Shown here: positions 1 through 9,004 of the stretch, piece after piece
Layout of the letters: every line of letters begins with the position of its first letter
Numbering within the stretch: position 1 is the stretch's first letter
NCBI GenBank assembly: GCA_937873175.1
Contig: CALMVT010000125.1
Coordinates: 1-60,502 of the forward strand
DNA from: an uncultured Acetobacteraceae bacterium
Lineage (GTDB): Bacteria; Pseudomonadota; Alphaproteobacteria; Acetobacterales; Acetobacteraceae
Direction: 5' to 3'
DNA length: 60,502 nt
Notes under the pieces: generated by a model
The model's input: only the letters and a program-made list of their open reading frames with translations
The model's database searches: none
What the model was told of the DNA's origin: nothing
Program-made: the position numbers and the translations under genes

Positions 1-705
1 GTTGCGCTGATCGATGGCGTTTGCATGGGTGGCGGCATGGGACTGTCCATCCACGGCAGTGCGCGTGTGGTCACGGACGCGGCCGTGCTGGCCATGCCGG
101 AGACCGGAATCGGCTTTTTCCCTGATGTCGGCGCGAGCTTTTTTCTGCCGCGGCTGCCGGGCGACTATGGCATGTTTCTGGCACTGACCGGCACCCGGGT
201 GCATGGGGCTTATTCTGTCAGCTTGGGCCTTGCGACCCACTATGTTATGCGCGACCGGATCGCGACGATCCCCGAGGAGATGGCCGAGGACGGGATAGCT
301 GCACTGGATCGCGCGGTCGCATTGATGCCATCCGGTTCAGGACCAGAACATGCGGAGGTCGTCGCCTGCTTCGGTGCCGAGACCGTAGCAGACATCTTAA
401 TCCGCCTGACGAAACTGGAGGACGCACCCGCACAGGATGCCTTGGGCGCGTTGCGAGCGAGATCACCGATCGCTGTGATGTGGGCGTTTGAGTTGATGCG
501 GCTTGGCGCAAGCCGCACGCTTGAGCAATGCTTGGCAGTCGAACGTGCACTGGCCGGGCATGCCATCCGCCATCCCGACTTTGCAGAAGGCGTGCGTGCC
601 ATGGTCATCGATAAGGACCGAAACCCGAACTGGTCCCCGGCACGGATCGAGGACGTTCCGCTTGACGAGGTGAATGCCCTGTTCCGCCAGCTCGGCGCTG
701 AATAA
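1..705 (+). CDS. 3-hydroxyisobutyryl-CoA hydrolase-like protein (5' end cut off by window)
   Basis: The reading frame is open from base 1 and ends at 705, so only the C-terminal 234 residues are present. It belongs to the enoyl-CoA hydratase/isomerase (crotonase) superfamily. GGGMG at about residues 10-14 forms part of the oxyanion hole, and MPETGIGFFPDVG at about 33-45 carries the acidic residue typical of the hydrolase branch. The C-terminal IDKDRNPNWSP motif is characteristic of HIBCH-type proteins and absent from ordinary enoyl-CoA hydratases. Members release 3-hydroxyisobutyrate from its CoA ester in valine breakdown. Some homologues are annotated as enoyl-CoA hydratase, so the exact substrate is inferred. 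The gene converges on the molybdopterin oxidoreductase gene, with a hairpin between the two. Confidence 0.85.
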   Translation, partial: VALIDGVCMGGGMGLSIHGSARVVTDAAVLAMPETGIGFFPDVGASFFLPRLPGDYGMFLALTGTRVHGAYSVSLGLATHYVMRDRIATIPEEMAEDGIAALDRAVALMPSGSGPEHAEVVACFGAETVADILIRLTKLEDAPAQDALGALRARSPIAVMWAFELMRLGASRTLEQCLAVERALAGHAIRHPDFAEGVRAMVIDKDRNPNWSPARIEDVPLDEVNALFRQLGAE

Positions 706-716
706 TGCTGCAGAGC

Positions 717-739
717 GGGTGGGATCGCTGATCCCACCC
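717..739. terminator. Bidirectional terminator-like hairpin
   Basis: A perfect 10-bp inverted repeat (GGGTGGGATC / GATCCCACCC) with a 3-base loop sits between two convergent genes whose stop codons are 47 bases apart. No clear T-run follows on either strand, so calling it a terminator rests on position and stem strength. Confidence 0.5.
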
Positions 740-752
740 CCATTGCTCCGCG

Positions 753-3080
753 TCAGGCGGCGCGGCTCATGTGGATCGCCTTCCAAACCTTTTCCGGCGT
801 GGCGGGCATGTCGATGCTCTTCACCCCGGTGTCGGACAGCGCGTCCACGATCGCGTTGATCACCGCGGGCGGGCTGCCGACCGCGCCGGCCTCCCCGGCG
901 CCCTTGACCCCCAGCGGATTGCTGGCGCAAGGCACCTCGATCAGGTCAACCTCGATGTCCGGCAGGTCGGCCGCGCGGGGCAGGGCATAATCCATGAAGC
1001 TGCCCGACAGCAGCTGGCCGGATTGCGGGTCGTAAGCCGTCTGCTCCAGCACTGCCTGGCCGAATCCTTGGGCCACGCCGCCGTGCACCTGGCCGCGCAC
1101 GATCATCGGGTTCACCGCCTTGCCCACGTCGTCGCACACGATGTAGCGCACGATGGCGACCATCCCGGTGTCGGGATCAATCTCCACCTCCGCCATGTGG
1201 CAACCGTTCGGGAAGGTGTGAACGTCGATCTTGGCGATCTCCGCGGCATCGAGCGTCGTTGCGGCCTGGCCAGAGGCCGCCCGGGCGCGCTGCGCGGCTG
1301 CGAGTTCCAGGATGTCCAGACCGCGGTCGGTGCCGGCGACGCTGAACCGGCCGCCCGTGAACTCGATATCGGACACGGATGCTTCCAACGCCTCGGACGC
1401 CGCCTTCTTGCCCTTCTCGATGACGCTTGCCGCGGTGACCAGGATGGCCTGGCCTTCGGAGTACAGGCTGCGCGCGCCGCCGGTCCCGCCGCCGGTCGGG
1501 ATGGTGTCGGTGTCGCCCTGCTTGATCCGGATCTTGTCGCCGTCGATGCCGAGCTGATCCACCGTAAGCTGAACATAAGCGGTCTCGTGTCCCTGCCCGG
1601 TGCTTTGCGTGCCGACGAACACATCGACGAAGCCGTCATCGGCGAAGCGGATCTCCGCCCGCTCGCTCGGCGCGCCGCCGGTCGCTTCCAGGTAGTAGGA
1701 CATGCCGATGCCGCGCTTCATGCCGCGCCGCGCGCTGCTTGCGCGCCGCCCCTCGAAGCCCGCCCAGTCCATCTTCTCCAGTGCCGCATCCAGCACGCGC
1801 TGGAAGTCGCCGCTGTCGTAGGTCTGCTGCATCGCAGTCACATACGGCATGGCGCTCGGCGCCACCATGTTGCGACGGCGCAGCTCGATCCGGTCGATCC
1901 CGACCTCGGCAGCAGCCGCGTCGATCAGCCGTTCCACGACGTAGTTGCTTTCCGGCCGCCCGGCACCCCGGTAAGCATCCACCGGCACCGTGTGGGTAAA
2001 CACGCCGAGCACATTCACGTAGATGGACTGGAACTTGTAAACGCTGGCCAGCACCTTGGTGCCCGCAAGCGTCGGGATGAACGGCGCGAAGTTGGACAGG
2101 TAAGCGCCCATGTTCGCCACGTTGCGGGTGCGCAGCGCCAGAAAGTTGCCGTCCTTGTCGAGCGCGATCTCGCCCTGCGTGATGTTGTCGCGACCGTGGG
2201 TGTCCGACAGGAACGCCTCGCTCCGCTCGCTGGCCCACTTCACCGGACGCCCGAGGCGCCGCGCCGCGTAGCAAGTGAGCGCCTGCTCGGCATACAGGAA
2301 CAGCTTCATGCCGAAGCCGCCGCCGACATCGGGGGTCACAATGCGGAACCGGTCCTCCGGCACGTTGAACACCGCCTGGCCCAGCATGGACTTGAGCGGC
2401 CAGCCGCCCTGCGTGTTGGTGTAAAGCGTCCAGCGCTCGGACGCGGCGTCATACTCGGCCACAGCCGCGCGGGCCTCCATGGAGGCCACGATGACGCGGT
2501 TGTTCACCACCGTGAGCCGGGTGACATGGGCCGCCTGGGCGAACAAGGCCTCTGTGCGCTCCTTTTCCCCGGTTTCCCAGTCAAAGCACACATTGCCCGC
2601 CGCCTGCGGCCAAACCGCCGGCGCGTCGGCGTCGAGCGTCGCCCCCAGGTCGGTGATGCTGGGCAGGATGTCGTACTCCACCGTGACCGCCTCGGCCGCG
2701 TCCCGCGCCGCCTGGTGGGTTTGCGCAACGATGAAGGCCACGGGGTCGCCGACATGGCGCACCTCGCCATCCGCCAGCACCGGGTGCGGCACGTCGGCGC
2801 GGGCGGAGCCGTCGCGATTCTTCAACGGAATAAGGCAGGGCAGCCCGCCGATCCCATCCGCCTTCAGATCCGCCCCGGTGTAGATCGCGAGCACGCCGGG
2901 CAAAGCGGTGGCGGCGGTCGTGTCGATCGAAAGGATGCGCGCCGCCGCGTGCGGGCTGCGCAGGACAACGCCCACGGCCTCGTTCGCCAGGGTGATGTCG
3001 TCGGTGTAGCGTCCGTTGCCGATCAGCAGCCGGGGGTCTTCCACGCGCCGTACTGGCTGGGCCATGCCGAATTTTGTCAT
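753..3080 (-). CDS. Xanthine dehydrogenase-family molybdopterin-binding subunit (form II CoxL-like)
   Basis: This 775-residue protein is the large, molybdenum-cofactor-binding subunit of a xanthine dehydrogenase / aldehyde oxidase / CO dehydrogenase-type hydroxylase. GGFGMK at 254-259 is a cofactor-binding loop. AYRGAGR at 369-375 is the form II active-site signature, where true CO dehydrogenases have AYxCSFR. GAGEAG at 727-732 contains the catalytic glutamate (E730). It should therefore hydroxylate an aldehyde or N-heterocycle rather than oxidise CO, and the substrate cannot be read from sequence. The ATG at 3080 is preceded by GAGGAA. The FAD-binding medium subunit and the 2Fe-2S small subunit usually sit next to this gene, but neither is in this window; upstream lies an RND pump gene. 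Confidence 0.88.
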   Translation of the reverse strand: MTKFGMAQPVRRVEDPRLLIGNGRYTDDITLANEAVGVVLRSPHAAARILSIDTTAATALPGVLAIYTGADLKADGIGGLPCLIPLKNRDGSARADVPHPVLADGEVRHVGDPVAFIVAQTHQAARDAAEAVTVEYDILPSITDLGATLDADAPAVWPQAAGNVCFDWETGEKERTEALFAQAAHVTRLTVVNNRVIVASMEARAAVAEYDAASERWTLYTNTQGGWPLKSMLGQAVFNVPEDRFRIVTPDVGGGFGMKLFLYAEQALTCYAARRLGRPVKWASERSEAFLSDTHGRDNITQGEIALDKDGNFLALRTRNVANMGAYLSNFAPFIPTLAGTKVLASVYKFQSIYVNVLGVFTHTVPVDAYRGAGRPESNYVVERLIDAAAAEVGIDRIELRRRNMVAPSAMPYVTAMQQTYDSGDFQRVLDAALEKMDWAGFEGRRASSARRGMKRGIGMSYYLEATGGAPSERAEIRFADDGFVDVFVGTQSTGQGHETAYVQLTVDQLGIDGDKIRIKQGDTDTIPTGGGTGGARSLYSEGQAILVTAASVIEKGKKAASEALEASVSDIEFTGGRFSVAGTDRGLDILELAAAQRARAASGQAATTLDAAEIAKIDVHTFPNGCHMAEVEIDPDTGMVAIVRYIVCDDVGKAVNPMIVRGQVHGGVAQGFGQAVLEQTAYDPQSGQLLSGSFMDYALPRAADLPDIEVDLIEVPCASNPLGVKGAGEAGAVGSPPAVINAIVDALSDTGVKSIDMPATPEKVWKAIHMSRAA

Positions 3081-3149
3081 GCTTGCGGTTCCTCGCTGGC
3101 TTTAGGCTGTTTTTATGAAATGCGGATGGCGGGCGAAAGGCCAAGAGGC

Positions 3150-6100
3150 TTAATGCACGCGCTCCAGCGTCTTGCCGGATTTTCTGCCGAACCGGGCTTT
3201 CGTCCACTCCCGCATTCTTTGGAAGGTGACATACAGCATCGGGATCAGGAAGATGCCGAACATGCTGGCGGCGATCATGCCGGCGAACACCGGCGTGCCC
3301 ACGGCGCGGCGGCTGACCTGCGCCGCGCCGTTCGCAATCACCAGCGGCAACAGGCCGAGAACAAGCGCGATCGACGTCATCATCACGGCGCGGAACCGGG
3401 CCTGGGCACCGAGCCGCGCCGCCTCAGCAATCGGCTTGCCCTCCTCGCGCTGGTCCTTGGCGAACTCAACGATCAGGATGCCGTTCTTCGCCGCGATGGC
3501 GATCAGCACCACCAACCCGATCTGCGCATACAGGTCAAGCGCCAGCCCCGCCAACTGCAGCCCCGCGAAAGACCCCAGGATGCCGACGCTGACCGAAAGC
3601 AGCACCGGTATGGGGATCACCCAGCTTTCATAAAGCGCCACGAGGAACAGGTAGGCGAACAGGATCGCCAGGGCCAGGATCTTGCCGGTTTGCCCGGAGG
3701 CCGATTTTTCCTGGAACGCCGTCCCGGTCCACTCATAGCTGTAGCCGGGTGGCAGGGTGCTGTCGCTGATCTGCTCCATCGTCGCCAGCGCGTCGCCCGA
3801 GGACACGCCCGGCTTCGGCGTGCCGTTCACGGTGATCGAACGGTAGTTGTTGTAGCGGCTGATGGTCTGGGGCCCCAGCACGATCCGCGCGTCGGCGATC
3901 GAGCGCAGCGGCACCATGGTGCCCACCTTGTTGCGGATGTAGATGCGCCAAACCGCCGGGATATCGGTCCGGTCCAGGGCCTCGCCCTGGATGTTCACCT
4001 GCCAAGTCCGGCCGAACAGGTTGAAGTCGTTGACGTAGATGCCGCCCAAGGTGCCCTGCAGCGACGTGAACACGTCGCTGACCGACAAGCCCAGCGCCTG
4101 CGCCTTTTCCCGGTCGATGTCGAGGTAGATGCTGGGCGTCGTCGGGCTGAAGGTGCTGAACACCCGGGCAAGCTTCGGGTCCTGGTTCGCCGATGCGAGC
4201 AGGCCGTTCAGCACGTTGCCCATTTCCGCCGGTTCCCGGCCTTCCAGGTTCTGCAACTGGTATTCGAACCCGCCGCTGGTCGACAGCCCGATGATCGGCG
4301 GCAGGTTGAAGGGGAAGATCGTCGCCGAGCGGATCTGCTGCACGCCGGCGAACACCTGGCCGATCAACGCCTGCGCCTTGTCGGAAGCCGCCTTGCGGTC
4401 GGCGAACGGCTTCATACGCACCACGATGAAGGCCGCGTTGGACTGGTTGCCGCCGTCGAGCAACGAGAAGCCGACGATCGACAGCACGTTCTGGATCTGC
4501 GGAATGCCCCTGACCACCGCTTCCACCCGCTCCACCACGCCGCGGGTCCGGGTCACGCTGGCGCCGTCGGGCAACTGCACTGCGACGAAAAACGCGCCCT
4601 GGTCTTCGTCCGGCAGGAAGCCGGTCGGCGTGCGCAGGCTCAGGGCGTAGATGCCGCCGCCGCACAGCAGCACGACCAGCAGGCCGACGATGCCGACCCG
4701 CAGGAGCCGCGCAACGACCGCGGCGTAGCCATCCCGCACCCAGTCGATACCGCGCCCGATCCGGCCGAGGATGCCGCGCTTCGGCCCGCCGTGCCGCAAA
4801 AACACGCCGCACAGCGCCGGGGACAGCGTGAGCGCGTTGACCGCCGAGATCAGCACCGACACGCTGATGGTCACGGCGAACTGCCGGAACAGGGTGCCGG
4901 AGATGCCCGGGATGAAGGCGATCGGCACGAACACCGACAGCAGCACCAGCGTGATGGCGATGATCGGCGCGGTGATCTGCGCCATGGCCTTCTTCGTGGC
5001 GTCCTTGGAGGACAGCTCCGGCTCCTCCTCCATGACGCGCTCGACGTTTTCCACCACCACGATGGCGTCATCGACGACAATGCCGATGGCCAGCACCAGC
5101 GCCAGCAGCGACACGGTGTTCGCGGAGTAGCCGATTGCCAGCAGCACGGCGAAGGTGCCGATCAGGCTGACCGGCACGGCGATGGTCGGGATGATGGTCG
5201 CGCGGAGGTTGCCCAGGAACAGGAACACCACGACCACCACCAGCGCGAACGCTTCCAGCAGCGTGGATTTTACCTCGCTGATCGTGTCGGACACGAAGGT
5301 CGAGCTGTTGTAGAACACCTGCGACTTGAGGCCCTCGGGAAAGCGCTTGGCCAGGTCGTCGAGCGCCGCCTGCACGCGGTCCGCCGTCCGCACCGCGTTG
5401 GCGCCGGGGGCGAGGTACACGCCGAGCGTGACCGCCGGGTTGCCGTTCAGCCGACTTTCGCTGTCCTGCGTCGCGGCGCCCAGTTCGACCCGCGCCACGT
5501 CGCGCACCCGCAGCACGGAGCCGTCGGGATTGGCGCGCAACAGGATGTCGCCGAACTCCTCCGGCGTCGTGAGGCGTCCCTTGGTCTGCAGGTTGATCTG
5601 GAACTGCGTGTCGTCGCTGGTCGGGCGCGCGCCGACCCGGCCGACCGGCGCCTGCACGTTCTGTTGCTGGATCGCCAGGATCACGTCGCTCGGCGCCAAG
5701 TTGAGGCTGACCATCCGGCTGGTGTCGAACCAGATGCGCATGGAATAGTCGAGCGCGCCGAACAGCGTGGCCGACCCCACGCCGCTCACCCGGGACAGCC
5801 GGTCGAGCACGTTGATCGTCACGTAGTTCGAAATGAACAGCGGGTCCTGCTTCGCCCCCTCGCTGGAGAACGCCAGGAACTCCAGAATCGCCGAGGACCG
5901 CTTCTGCACGGTGACGCCCTGGCGCTGCACCTCCGCCGGCAGGCGGGACAGCGCCGCCTGCACGCGGTTGTTGACGTTGACGGTGTTGATGTCCGGGTTC
6001 GTTCCCAGCGCGAACGACACCGTCAGCCCATAGCTCCCGTCGTTCGCGGAGTTGGACTTCATGTAGATCATCTGGTCGGCCCCGTTGACCTGGGCTTCCA

Positions 6101-6296
6101 AGGGCTGGGCCACGGTCGCTTCCACCACCGCCGCGGACGCGCCGGGATAGCGGGTCGTGACCTGCACCTGCGGCGGCACCACGTCGGGGAACTGGCTGAC
6201 GGGGATCACGGTCATCGCGATCAGCCCGGCGATCACCGTGATGATCGCGATGACGATGGCGAGCCGCGGCCGATCAACGAAGACGGCGGAGATCAT
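3150..6296 (-). CDS. RND multidrug efflux transporter, inner-membrane permease (AcrB/MexB type)
   Basis: At 1048 residues this matches the usual length of hydrophobe/amphiphile efflux (HAE1) RND pumps. It has an N-terminal membrane helix at about 10-30, two large periplasmic loops and two sets of helices. The proton-relay aspartate pair lies in [16 protein letters not shown] (D409-D410), and the partner lysine is in the [15 protein letters not shown] segment near residue 945. It exports hydrophobic compounds from the inner membrane and periplasm using proton motive force, as a trimer with an adaptor and an outer-membrane channel. The adaptor gene ends 4 bases upstream, so the two form an operon. 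No outer-membrane factor (TolC/OprM) or TetR regulator is adjacent. Drug specificity cannot be inferred. Confidence 0.95.
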   Translation of the reverse strand: MISAVFVDRPRLAIVIAIITVIAGLIAMTVIPVSQFPDVVPPQVQVTTRYPGASAAVVEATVAQPLEAQVNGADQMIYMKSNSANDGSYGLTVSFALGTNPDINTVNVNNRVQAALSRLPAEVQRQGVTVQKRSSAILEFLAFSSEGAKQDPLFISNYVTINVLDRLSRVSGVGSATLFGALDYSMRIWFDTSRMVSLNLAPSDVILAIQQQNVQAPVGRVGARPTSDDTQFQINLQTKGRLTTPEEFGDILLRANPDGSVLRVRDVARVELGAATQDSESRLNGNPAVTLGVYLAPGANAVRTADRVQAALDDLAKRFPEGLKSQVFYNSSTFVSDTISEVKSTLLEAFALVVVVVFLFLGNLRATIIPTIAVPVSLIGTFAVLLAIGYSANTVSLLALVLAIGIVVDDAIVVVENVERVMEEEPELSSKDATKKAMAQITAPIIAITLVLLSVFVPIAFIPGISGTLFRQFAVTISVSVLISAVNALTLSPALCGVFLRHGGPKRGILGRIGRGIDWVRDGYAAVVARLLRVGIVGLLVVLLCGGGIYALSLRTPTGFLPDEDQGAFFVAVQLPDGASVTRTRGVVERVEAVVRGIPQIQNVLSIVGFSLLDGGNQSNAAFIVVRMKPFADRKAASDKAQALIGQVFAGVQQIRSATIFPFNLPPIIGLSTSGGFEYQLQNLEGREPAEMGNVLNGLLASANQDPKLARVFSTFSPTTPSIYLDIDREKAQALGLSVSDVFTSLQGTLGGIYVNDFNLFGRTWQVNIQGEALDRTDIPAVWRIYIRNKVGTMVPLRSIADARIVLGPQTISRYNNYRSITVNGTPKPGVSSGDALATMEQISDSTLPPGYSYEWTGTAFQEKSASGQTGKILALAILFAYLFLVALYESWVIPIPVLLSVSVGILGSFAGLQLAGLALDLYAQIGLVVLIAIAAKNGILIVEFAKDQREEGKPIAEAARLGAQARFRAVMMTSIALVLGLLPLVIANGAAQVSRRAVGTPVFAGMIAASMFGIFLIPMLYVTFQRMREWTKARFGRKSGKTLERVH

Positions 6297-6300
6297 GGCG

Positions 6301-7470
6301 CTACGTCCGCGGCGCCGACGCGGGAAGCGTCGGACCGGTGCTGGCCGGGCCGGGGTTGACGGTGATGCCGGGTCTCACGCGCTGCACGCCGTCTGCCACC
6401 ACCGTTTCCCCTTCCTTCAGCCCGGCCGAGATCACCGCAAGGCCTGGGGTGTTCTGGCCCAGTTGGAGCCGGCGCTGCTCCACTTTGTTGCCGTCGCCCA
6501 CGACCCAGACGTAGTTGCCTTGCTGGTCCGACAAGACGGCGCTGCGCGGGATCACAATCTGGTCAACCGGTTGCACGCCCTCCAGTGTCACCGTCACGAA
6601 CTCCCCGTCCGACAGTTCTCGGTCGCCAGGTTCGCCAGGCTTCGATCCCGGCAGCAGCGGGTTCGGGACGCGCCCGCGCAGCGTCAGGGTATCGGTGTTG
6701 GCCGCCACCGTGGGATCGGCGTAGTCGAGCTTGCCGGCCTGGCCATACATCTTGCCGTTGGGCAGCCGGAGCTTGATCGTCACCGCGCCGAACCCGCCCC
6801 CCTTGCCCCCGTAGCGGTCCCGCAGATCGGTGGCGGCCCGGACGGAAACGGGGAACAGCACATACATCGGGTCCTGGCTCACGATGGTCGCGAGCACGCC
6901 GGAGCTCGGGCTGACAACGTTGCCCTCCGTCACGGTGGTGCGGCTGATCTTGCCGTCGATGGGCGCCTTGATCTCGGTATAGTCGAGGTTGGTCTGCGCC
7001 AGCCGCAACTGCGCCTGCGCGTTGGACAGTTGCGCCGCTTGGCTCCGCTGCGTGGCCCGCGCGTCGTCCACCAGGCTGCGCTGGCCCGCCGGCGTGTTCA
7101 GCAGCGCCTCCGCCCGGCCCAGGGTCAGGCTGCTGCCCTGCAGCACGGCCTGGGCCTGCGCGACGGACGCGGCCGCGGCGGCGACCTGCGCCTCGAACGG
7201 GGCACGCTCCAGCTTGTAAAGCACGTCGCCGGTGTGCACCTCCGCGCCCTCGGTGAAATGGCGCTCCTGCATGAAGGCCGTCACGCGGGCAACCAGGTCC
7301 ACACGGCTGATCGCCTGGATGCGTCCGACGAACTCGCTGGTTTCGGTGACGGGCTGTTTTTTCGCCTGCACAACGCCGACTGCGGGGGGGCCTCCAGGAC
7401 CGGGCTGCGCCAGGGCCGGGCCGGCAAGGGCGAGCAGGACGGGCGCCAGCAGGGAAAGGCGGCAGAGCAT
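6301..7470 (-). CDS. RND efflux periplasmic adaptor subunit (AcrA/MexA type)
   Basis: This 389-residue membrane-fusion protein begins with a signal peptide (about residues 1-22, ending ALAQ). The order is a beta-barrel strand and lipoyl half-motif, an alanine/glutamine-rich coiled-coil hairpin at about 95-165, the second lipoyl half with a [12 protein letters not shown]-type motif, and barrel and membrane-proximal domains. It bridges the pump encoded next to it and an outer-membrane channel. I chose the ATG at 7470; a GTG three codons earlier (7479) is possible, and neither has a strong ribosome-binding site. No lipobox cysteine follows the signal peptide, so it is probably not lipidated, unlike AcrA of Escherichia coli. 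Confidence 0.92.
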   Translation of the reverse strand: MLCRLSLLAPVLLALAGPALAQPGPGGPPAVGVVQAKKQPVTETSEFVGRIQAISRVDLVARVTAFMQERHFTEGAEVHTGDVLYKLERAPFEAQVAAAAASVAQAQAVLQGSSLTLGRAEALLNTPAGQRSLVDDARATQRSQAAQLSNAQAQLRLAQTNLDYTEIKAPIDGKISRTTVTEGNVVSPSSGVLATIVSQDPMYVLFPVSVRAATDLRDRYGGKGGGFGAVTIKLRLPNGKMYGQAGKLDYADPTVAANTDTLTLRGRVPNPLLPGSKPGEPGDRELSDGEFVTVTLEGVQPVDQIVIPRSAVLSDQQGNYVWVVGDGNKVEQRRLQLGQNTPGLAVISAGLKEGETVVADGVQRVRPGITVNPGPASTGPTLPASAPRT

Positions 7471-7816
7471 CGGGTTCACTTTCGCAGTACAGACGCTGCA
7501 GGTCCAGCAAAGGCGGGTCGCCGCATTGTCAGCTTTTTACCATTGCAGCACATCCAACCAAACCTTGCACGTTCGGCGGCATCGTCTCACCCCGGCCAAC
7601 TGGGGAGGCCGCGCGCCTTGCGACGGCTGGCCTTGGCATGTCCGGTTCGAGGATGCTTACCGTGCCGGGCAAGGTTGATCGCGCCTTCGGTTTGGTTTTA
7701 AGGAGGGCGGCGGCGCGGACGGCGTTTCTTGAAACGCCGGCATGGGCGTCCGCACGGGGCGCTCGAACCCCTGCACGCGCCAGGCGCTATATGCTTCAAA
7801 AAGCAGGAGTGTGACG
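7471..7816. other. Divergent intergenic region without a recognisable gene
   Basis: About 345 bases separate the efflux adaptor (leftward) from the DUF2934 gene (rightward). Apart from a perfect inverted repeat at 7720-7739 I see no coding signal or RNA gene. A TATATGCTT stretch at about 7790 could be part of a promoter for the rightward genes, but no convincing -35 box stands at the right distance. Confidence 0.5.
7720..7739. repeat. Perfect 9-bp inverted repeat with a 2-base centre
   Basis: CGGCGTTTC and GAAACGCCG are separated by TT. Read as RNA it would form an 8-bp stem capped by a CUUG tetraloop. It lies 77 bases before the DUF2934 start and has no T-run after it. An operator for a dimeric regulator or a 5' leader hairpin are both possible. 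Confidence 0.45.
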
Positions 7817-8005
7817 ATGGCGCGCGACGACATCTTGGAACCGATCCGGTCCCGGGCTTACCGGTTGTGGGAGCAGGCCGGCCGCCCAGAAGGCGGCGAC
7901 CTGGAATTCTGGGAACGAGCCCGGCAGGAGATCGAGGCGGAACAGGCCGCAAACGAGTCTGCCGTGCCAGACCCAGCCGCCGGGGCCAAGGAGCAGCCCC
8001 TGTGA
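7817..8005 (+). CDS. DUF2934 domain-containing small protein
   Basis: This 62-residue soluble protein matches the DUF2934 pattern: an N-terminal RSRAYRLWEQAGRPEG segment followed by a WERARQEIE helix, then a short acidic tail. The domain is common in alphaproteobacteria and has no established function. AGGAG at 7805-7809 precedes the ATG at 7817 by 7 bases, which fixes the start. The stop overlaps the GTG start of the DUF3297 gene (GTGA), so the two are probably translationally coupled. Confidence 0.75.
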   Translation: MARDDILEPIRSRAYRLWEQAGRPEGGDLEFWERARQEIEAEQAANESAVPDPAAGAKEQPL

Positions 8006-8271
8006 CCGACGACTCTGTGGCCGACACCCCGCCCGATCGCTTGGCCTCGCATCCCAAAAGCCCCTACTACAATGCCACCCTGCTTGAGCGCGGCGTGGGC
8101 GTCCGGTTCAAGGGCGTGGAAAAGAACAACGTGGACGAGTACTGCGTAAGCGAGGGCTGGGTGCGCCTTGCCGTCGGCAAGGCGGTGGACCGGACGGGTG
8201 CGCCGATGACGATGAAGCTGATGGGACCGGTCGAGGTTTATTTCCGGGACACTATGCCGGACGGGACCTGA
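8002..8271 (+). CDS. DUF3297 family protein
   Basis: This 89-residue protein matches DUF3297 along nearly its whole length, with PPDRLASHPKSPYYN near the N-terminus and GVGVRFKGVEKNNVDEYCVSEGWVR in the middle (quoted in part). Homologues are sometimes labelled glutathione peroxidase in databases, but I see no selenocysteine/cysteine peroxidase motif and would not transfer that name. The start is a GTG at 8002 overlapping the upstream stop codon. The two-gene unit with DUF2934 is followed by a convergent acyltransferase gene. Confidence 0.8.
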   Translation: MTDDSVADTPPDRLASHPKSPYYNATLLERGVGVRFKGVEKNNVDEYCVSEGWVRLAVGKAVDRTGAPMTMKLMGPVEVYFRDTMPDGT

Positions 8272-8340
8272 AACTGCGCTTCGGCACCAAAGCGGCACAG
8301 GCCGCTGGTCCAGGCTCCCGGCGGAAACAACGCCCCGGCC

Positions 8341-8988
8341 TCAGCCATGCCGGAGGCAAAATTCCTCCGCGCCCAACTTGCGGAAGTCCGCCATCGCCGC
8401 GCCGATCCGCTCATGCGGCCAGTCCCACCAGGCAATCCGCAGCAGGTCCGCCATCACCGCGTCGGAGAAGCGCGTGCGCAGCATCCGGGCAGGGTTGCCG
8501 GCGACCACTGCAAAGTCCGGCACGTCCTTCGTGACGATCGCCCCGGCACCGACCGCCGCCCCGGTGCCGACTGTGACTCCCGGCAGCACGACGGCGCCAT
8601 GGCCGATCCAGGCGTCATGCCCAAGCGTCACCGGGCTGCTTCGGCGCCACGCGAACAACTCGGGATCGTCGGAACCCAGGCCGTAGGCGCTGCTGCGGTA
8701 GCCGACATGGCTCAGCATCGCCCGGTCGAGCGGATGGTTGCCCGGGTTCAGCCGCACATGCGCCGCGATTGAGCAGAACTTGCCGATGACTGCATGGATG
8801 ATGTCGCTGTCGTTCACGACGTAGGAGTAGTCGCCGAAGCTGCTTTCGGCGACCTTGGTGCGGGCGCCGACCTCGCACCAGCGGCCGAAGGTGGTGGCGC
8901 GCACGGACGCGGTGCGGTGGATGCTAGGCTTGTCGCTCAGCCGCTTCTCCACGGACGCCGGGTCCTCGGCCCCAGTCTTGGGTGCCAT
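8341..8988 (-). CDS. Hexapeptide-repeat acyltransferase of the phosphonate-associated family
   Basis: This 215-residue protein has the left-handed beta-helix hexapeptide repeats of the DapH/LacA/GlmU acyltransferase fold. The histidine/asparagine region (RLNPGNHPLDR) and the motif GHDAWIGHGAVVLPGVTVG resemble chloramphenicol/streptogramin A-type acetyltransferases. The C-terminal segment AWWDWPHERI is typical of the family found beside phosphonate-utilisation (phn) operons. It probably transfers an acetyl or other acyl group from CoA to a small acceptor. No phn genes are near, so a phosphonate role is only a family-based suggestion. The ATG at 8988 lies 16 bases after the glcD-like stop in transcription order, suggesting co-transcription with that gene. 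Confidence 0.75.
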   Translation of the reverse strand: MAPKTGAEDPASVEKRLSDKPSIHRTASVRATTFGRWCEVGARTKVAESSFGDYSYVVNDSDIIHAVIGKFCSIAAHVRLNPGNHPLDRAMLSHVGYRSSAYGLGSDDPELFAWRRSSPVTLGHDAWIGHGAVVLPGVTVGTGAAVGAGAIVTKDVPDFAVVAGNPARMLRTRFSDAVMADLLRIAWWDWPHERIGAAMADFRKLGAEEFCLRHG

Positions 8989-9004
8989 CAGTTCTCAGGC
9001 GCTG

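Noticed and set aside
771-6359. A 1862-codon open frame on the plus strand, antisense to the molybdopterin and RND pump genes.
   Set aside because: It runs through two well-supported minus-strand genes and their gap, has a histidine/arginine/glutamine-rich translation with no domain, and is the expected shadow of GC-biased third codon positions.
7755-7785. A GGGGTTCGAGC string on the minus strand resembling a tRNA T-arm.
   Set aside because: The T-stem closing pair fails, and no matching acceptor, D-arm or anticodon arm can be built around it.
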